DNA of 6,711 nt, from positions 1-6,711 of the forward strand of contig JACMLA010000728.1 in NCBI GenBank assembly GCA_014379815.1. The letters run 5' to 3'. Below the pieces are notes generated by a model that saw nothing but the letters and a program-made list of their open reading frames with translations, was not told the origin of the DNA and did not search any database. Both the position numbers and the translations under genes were made by a program. The stretch's first letter is position 1; each line of letters begins with the position of its first letter. Shown here one piece after another: positions 5,624-6,711 of the stretch. The DNA is from Bryobacteraceae bacterium (GTDB taxonomy: Bacteria > Acidobacteriota > Terriglobia > Bryobacterales > Bryobacteraceae).

Positions 5624-6653
5624 TTTCGATCAGGATCTTCGAAAACGCCTGCGGATTCTCACTCCACGCCGTCAGGGCCGGACCGGCGCCGGCAAGATTT
5701 GTTGTCATCGAAATAACCTTCGCGACAGGGAAGGTCCCCTGCTGCAGCATTGCGATGACAGTCGGGAATTCGTCGAGCGCGTTGCGCGAACCCAGAATGT
5801 CGAGCTCTTTCTGGACGAACAATTTCGTCTCGTAACTCACAGGCTGTTTCGCATATCCGACGTACACCACACGCCCGGTAAAGGCCACTACATCGACGGC
5901 CATCTGGAACGTTTCCGGAAGTCCTATTGCCTCGATAACTACGTCAGGACCAAGGCCACCTGTTAACTCCCGTGCTGCTTCGAGAACGGGCTGGCGTCCG
6001 GAATGGATAGTGAGCGATGCTCCGGCTTCCTGAGCGAGCGCTAGTTTGTGATCGTCGAGGTCGCAAGCGATCACCTTTGCACCAGCGAACGCGGAGGCTG
6101 CAATCGCACCTAATCCTACGGTGCCACACCCAAGTACCAGAACCGCGTCACTTGGGCGGACACGTCCGCGAGCCGCTGCATGGAATCCAACTGAAAGTGG
6201 CTCGACTAAGCTTAATTCCACCAGGTTCAGGTCGCGCAATCCAAGTCCGTGAGAAGCGTATAGCTTGCTCCAGTGCGCCACGAAATAGGATGTCATGGCA
6301 CCATCGCGCTGCACGCCTAAGGTTTGATTGAACTGGCAGGCATTTGGCCGGAGTCTGCGACACGACGCGCAAGTTCCGCAGCTGGTGTAGGGCGACAGCG
6401 TTACGTCCATTCCGGGACGAAAGTCCGATGGCACCTGACTTCCGACTTCTTCAATGGTCGCGGCAATCTCATGGCCCGGAATCCGTGGATAGGTCACCAT
6501 GGGATTGCTGCCGCGAAATGTATTCAAGTCCGATCCGCACATTCCAACGATGCGGGTCCGCAGCAGGACGTCTTCCGGTCCGGGCGTGGGAACCAGGATG
6601 TCGCCCAGGGCCGACTGCTTTGGCCCGGTGATATAGAACGCTTTCATTTGCAT
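5619..6653 (-). CDS. Zinc-dependent medium-chain alcohol/polyol dehydrogenase (sorbitol/threonine/idonate dehydrogenase-like)
   Basis: The 344-residue product is a full-length zinc-containing MDR enzyme. Catalytic zinc ligands are C39 (GMCGSD), H61-E62 (PGHE) and E151 (VEPLSVG). The structural zinc site is C92-x2-C95-x2-C98-x7-C106. The coenzyme fold has G175-C-G177-T-V-G180, and D198 at the end of the next strand (VIACDLDDHKLALA) suggests NAD rather than NADP. The family oxidises secondary hydroxyls of polyols, sugar acids or threonine in the cytoplasm. The adjacent SDR suggests a sugar-acid or polyol route, as in paired idonate 5-dehydrogenase and keto-gluconate reductase genes, but the substrate is not readable. 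The start is either the ATG at 6653 (MQMKAF) or the one at 6647 (MKAF). The second matches the usual family beginning; neither has a clear Shine-Dalgarno. Translation probably couples to the SDR ending 5 bases upstream. Confidence 0.93.
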   Translation of the reverse strand: MQMKAFYITGPKQSALGDILVPTPGPEDVLLRTRIVGMCGSDLNTFRGSNPMVTYPRIPGHEIAATIEEVGSQVPSDFRPGMDVTLSPYTSCGTCASCRRLRPNACQFNQTLGVQRDGAMTSYFVAHWSKLYASHGLGLRDLNLVELSLVEPLSVGFHAAARGRVRPSDAVLVLGCGTVGLGAIAASAFAGAKVIACDLDDHKLALAQEAGASLTIHSGRQPVLEAARELTGGLGPDVVIEAIGLPETFQMAVDVVAFTGRVVYVGYAKQPVSYETKLFVQKELDILGSRNALDEFPTVIAMLQQGTFPVAKVISMTTNLAGAGPALTAWSENPQAFSKILIEM

Positions 6654-6658
6654 TGGGA

Positions 6659-6711
6659 TTAGGTGTTGACGCCCGAGGCGAGGAAGCCGCCATCGACAGC
6701 AATGGTCTCGC
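6659..6711 (-). CDS. Short-chain dehydrogenase/reductase, C-terminal end only (truncated by window)
   Basis: On the minus strand, the frame ending at TAA (6659-6661) reads ETIAVDGGFLASGVNT. This is the characteristic SDR C terminus, where G-x-x-x-x-VDGG-x-LASG follows the last Rossmann helix. Only 16 residues are visible; the catalytic Ser/Tyr/Lys and the N-terminal NAD(P) motif lie outside the window. The zinc dehydrogenase start is 5 bases downstream, so the two are almost certainly co-transcribed. Related sequences are often annotated as gluconate 5-dehydrogenase or glucose 1-dehydrogenase, but the substrate cannot be set from this fragment. Confidence 0.82.
   Translation of the reverse strand, partial: ETIAVDGGFLASGVNT

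Overview
The window looks like chromosomal DNA of moderate-to-high GC content from an Acidobacteriota-type bacterium (Bryobacterales/Solibacter-like relatives are a reasonable guess). I infer this from the combination of genes, not from a database match. It holds a PEP-CTERM surface protein, a ToxR/CadC-like membrane regulator with a TolB/FlgO-like sensor half, a Tat-tagged gluconate 2-dehydrogenase subunit 3 family protein paired with a GMC flavoprotein, and a Tat-like dienelactone hydrolase.

Layout, left to right. Positions 1-600 (+) carry the C-terminal part of a secreted PEP-CTERM protein whose start lies outside the window. Everything else is on the minus strand and reads right to left. 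First comes the last 16 codons of a short-chain dehydrogenase (6659-6711). A zinc-dependent medium-chain dehydrogenase (5619-6653) follows 5 bases later. Next are a membrane-anchored winged-helix regulator (4679-5593) and an exported ankyrin-repeat protein (3772-4569, or from 4665). The run ends with a dienelactone hydrolase-family protein (2844-3743), a gluconate 2-dehydrogenase subunit 3-like protein (2259-2834) and a GMC oxidoreductase (597-2240). Gaps between the minus-strand genes are 5, 25, 13 or 109, 28, 9 and 18 bases, so much or all of the run may be one transcript. No gap reaches 300 bases. The left end of the run meets the PEP-CTERM gene tail to tail, with the two stop codons overlapping inside CTAA at 597-600.

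How the genes may work together (inference). The GMC flavoprotein has no signal peptide. Its partner, subunit 3, has a clear twin-arginine motif, so the pair is probably folded together and exported through Tat to oxidise a sugar or sugar derivative in the periplasm. The two genes just upstream encode proteins that also start with RR-containing leaders, so three consecutive products may share the periplasm. A hydrolase that can open lactones would be a logical partner if the dehydrogenase makes one. The one-component regulator has its sensor half outside the membrane and could report on the same compartment. The SDR/Zn-dehydrogenase pair at the right is a typical cytoplasmic polyol or sugar-acid oxidation couple. 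No transporter, cytochrome c, RNA gene, mobile element or CRISPR array is visible.
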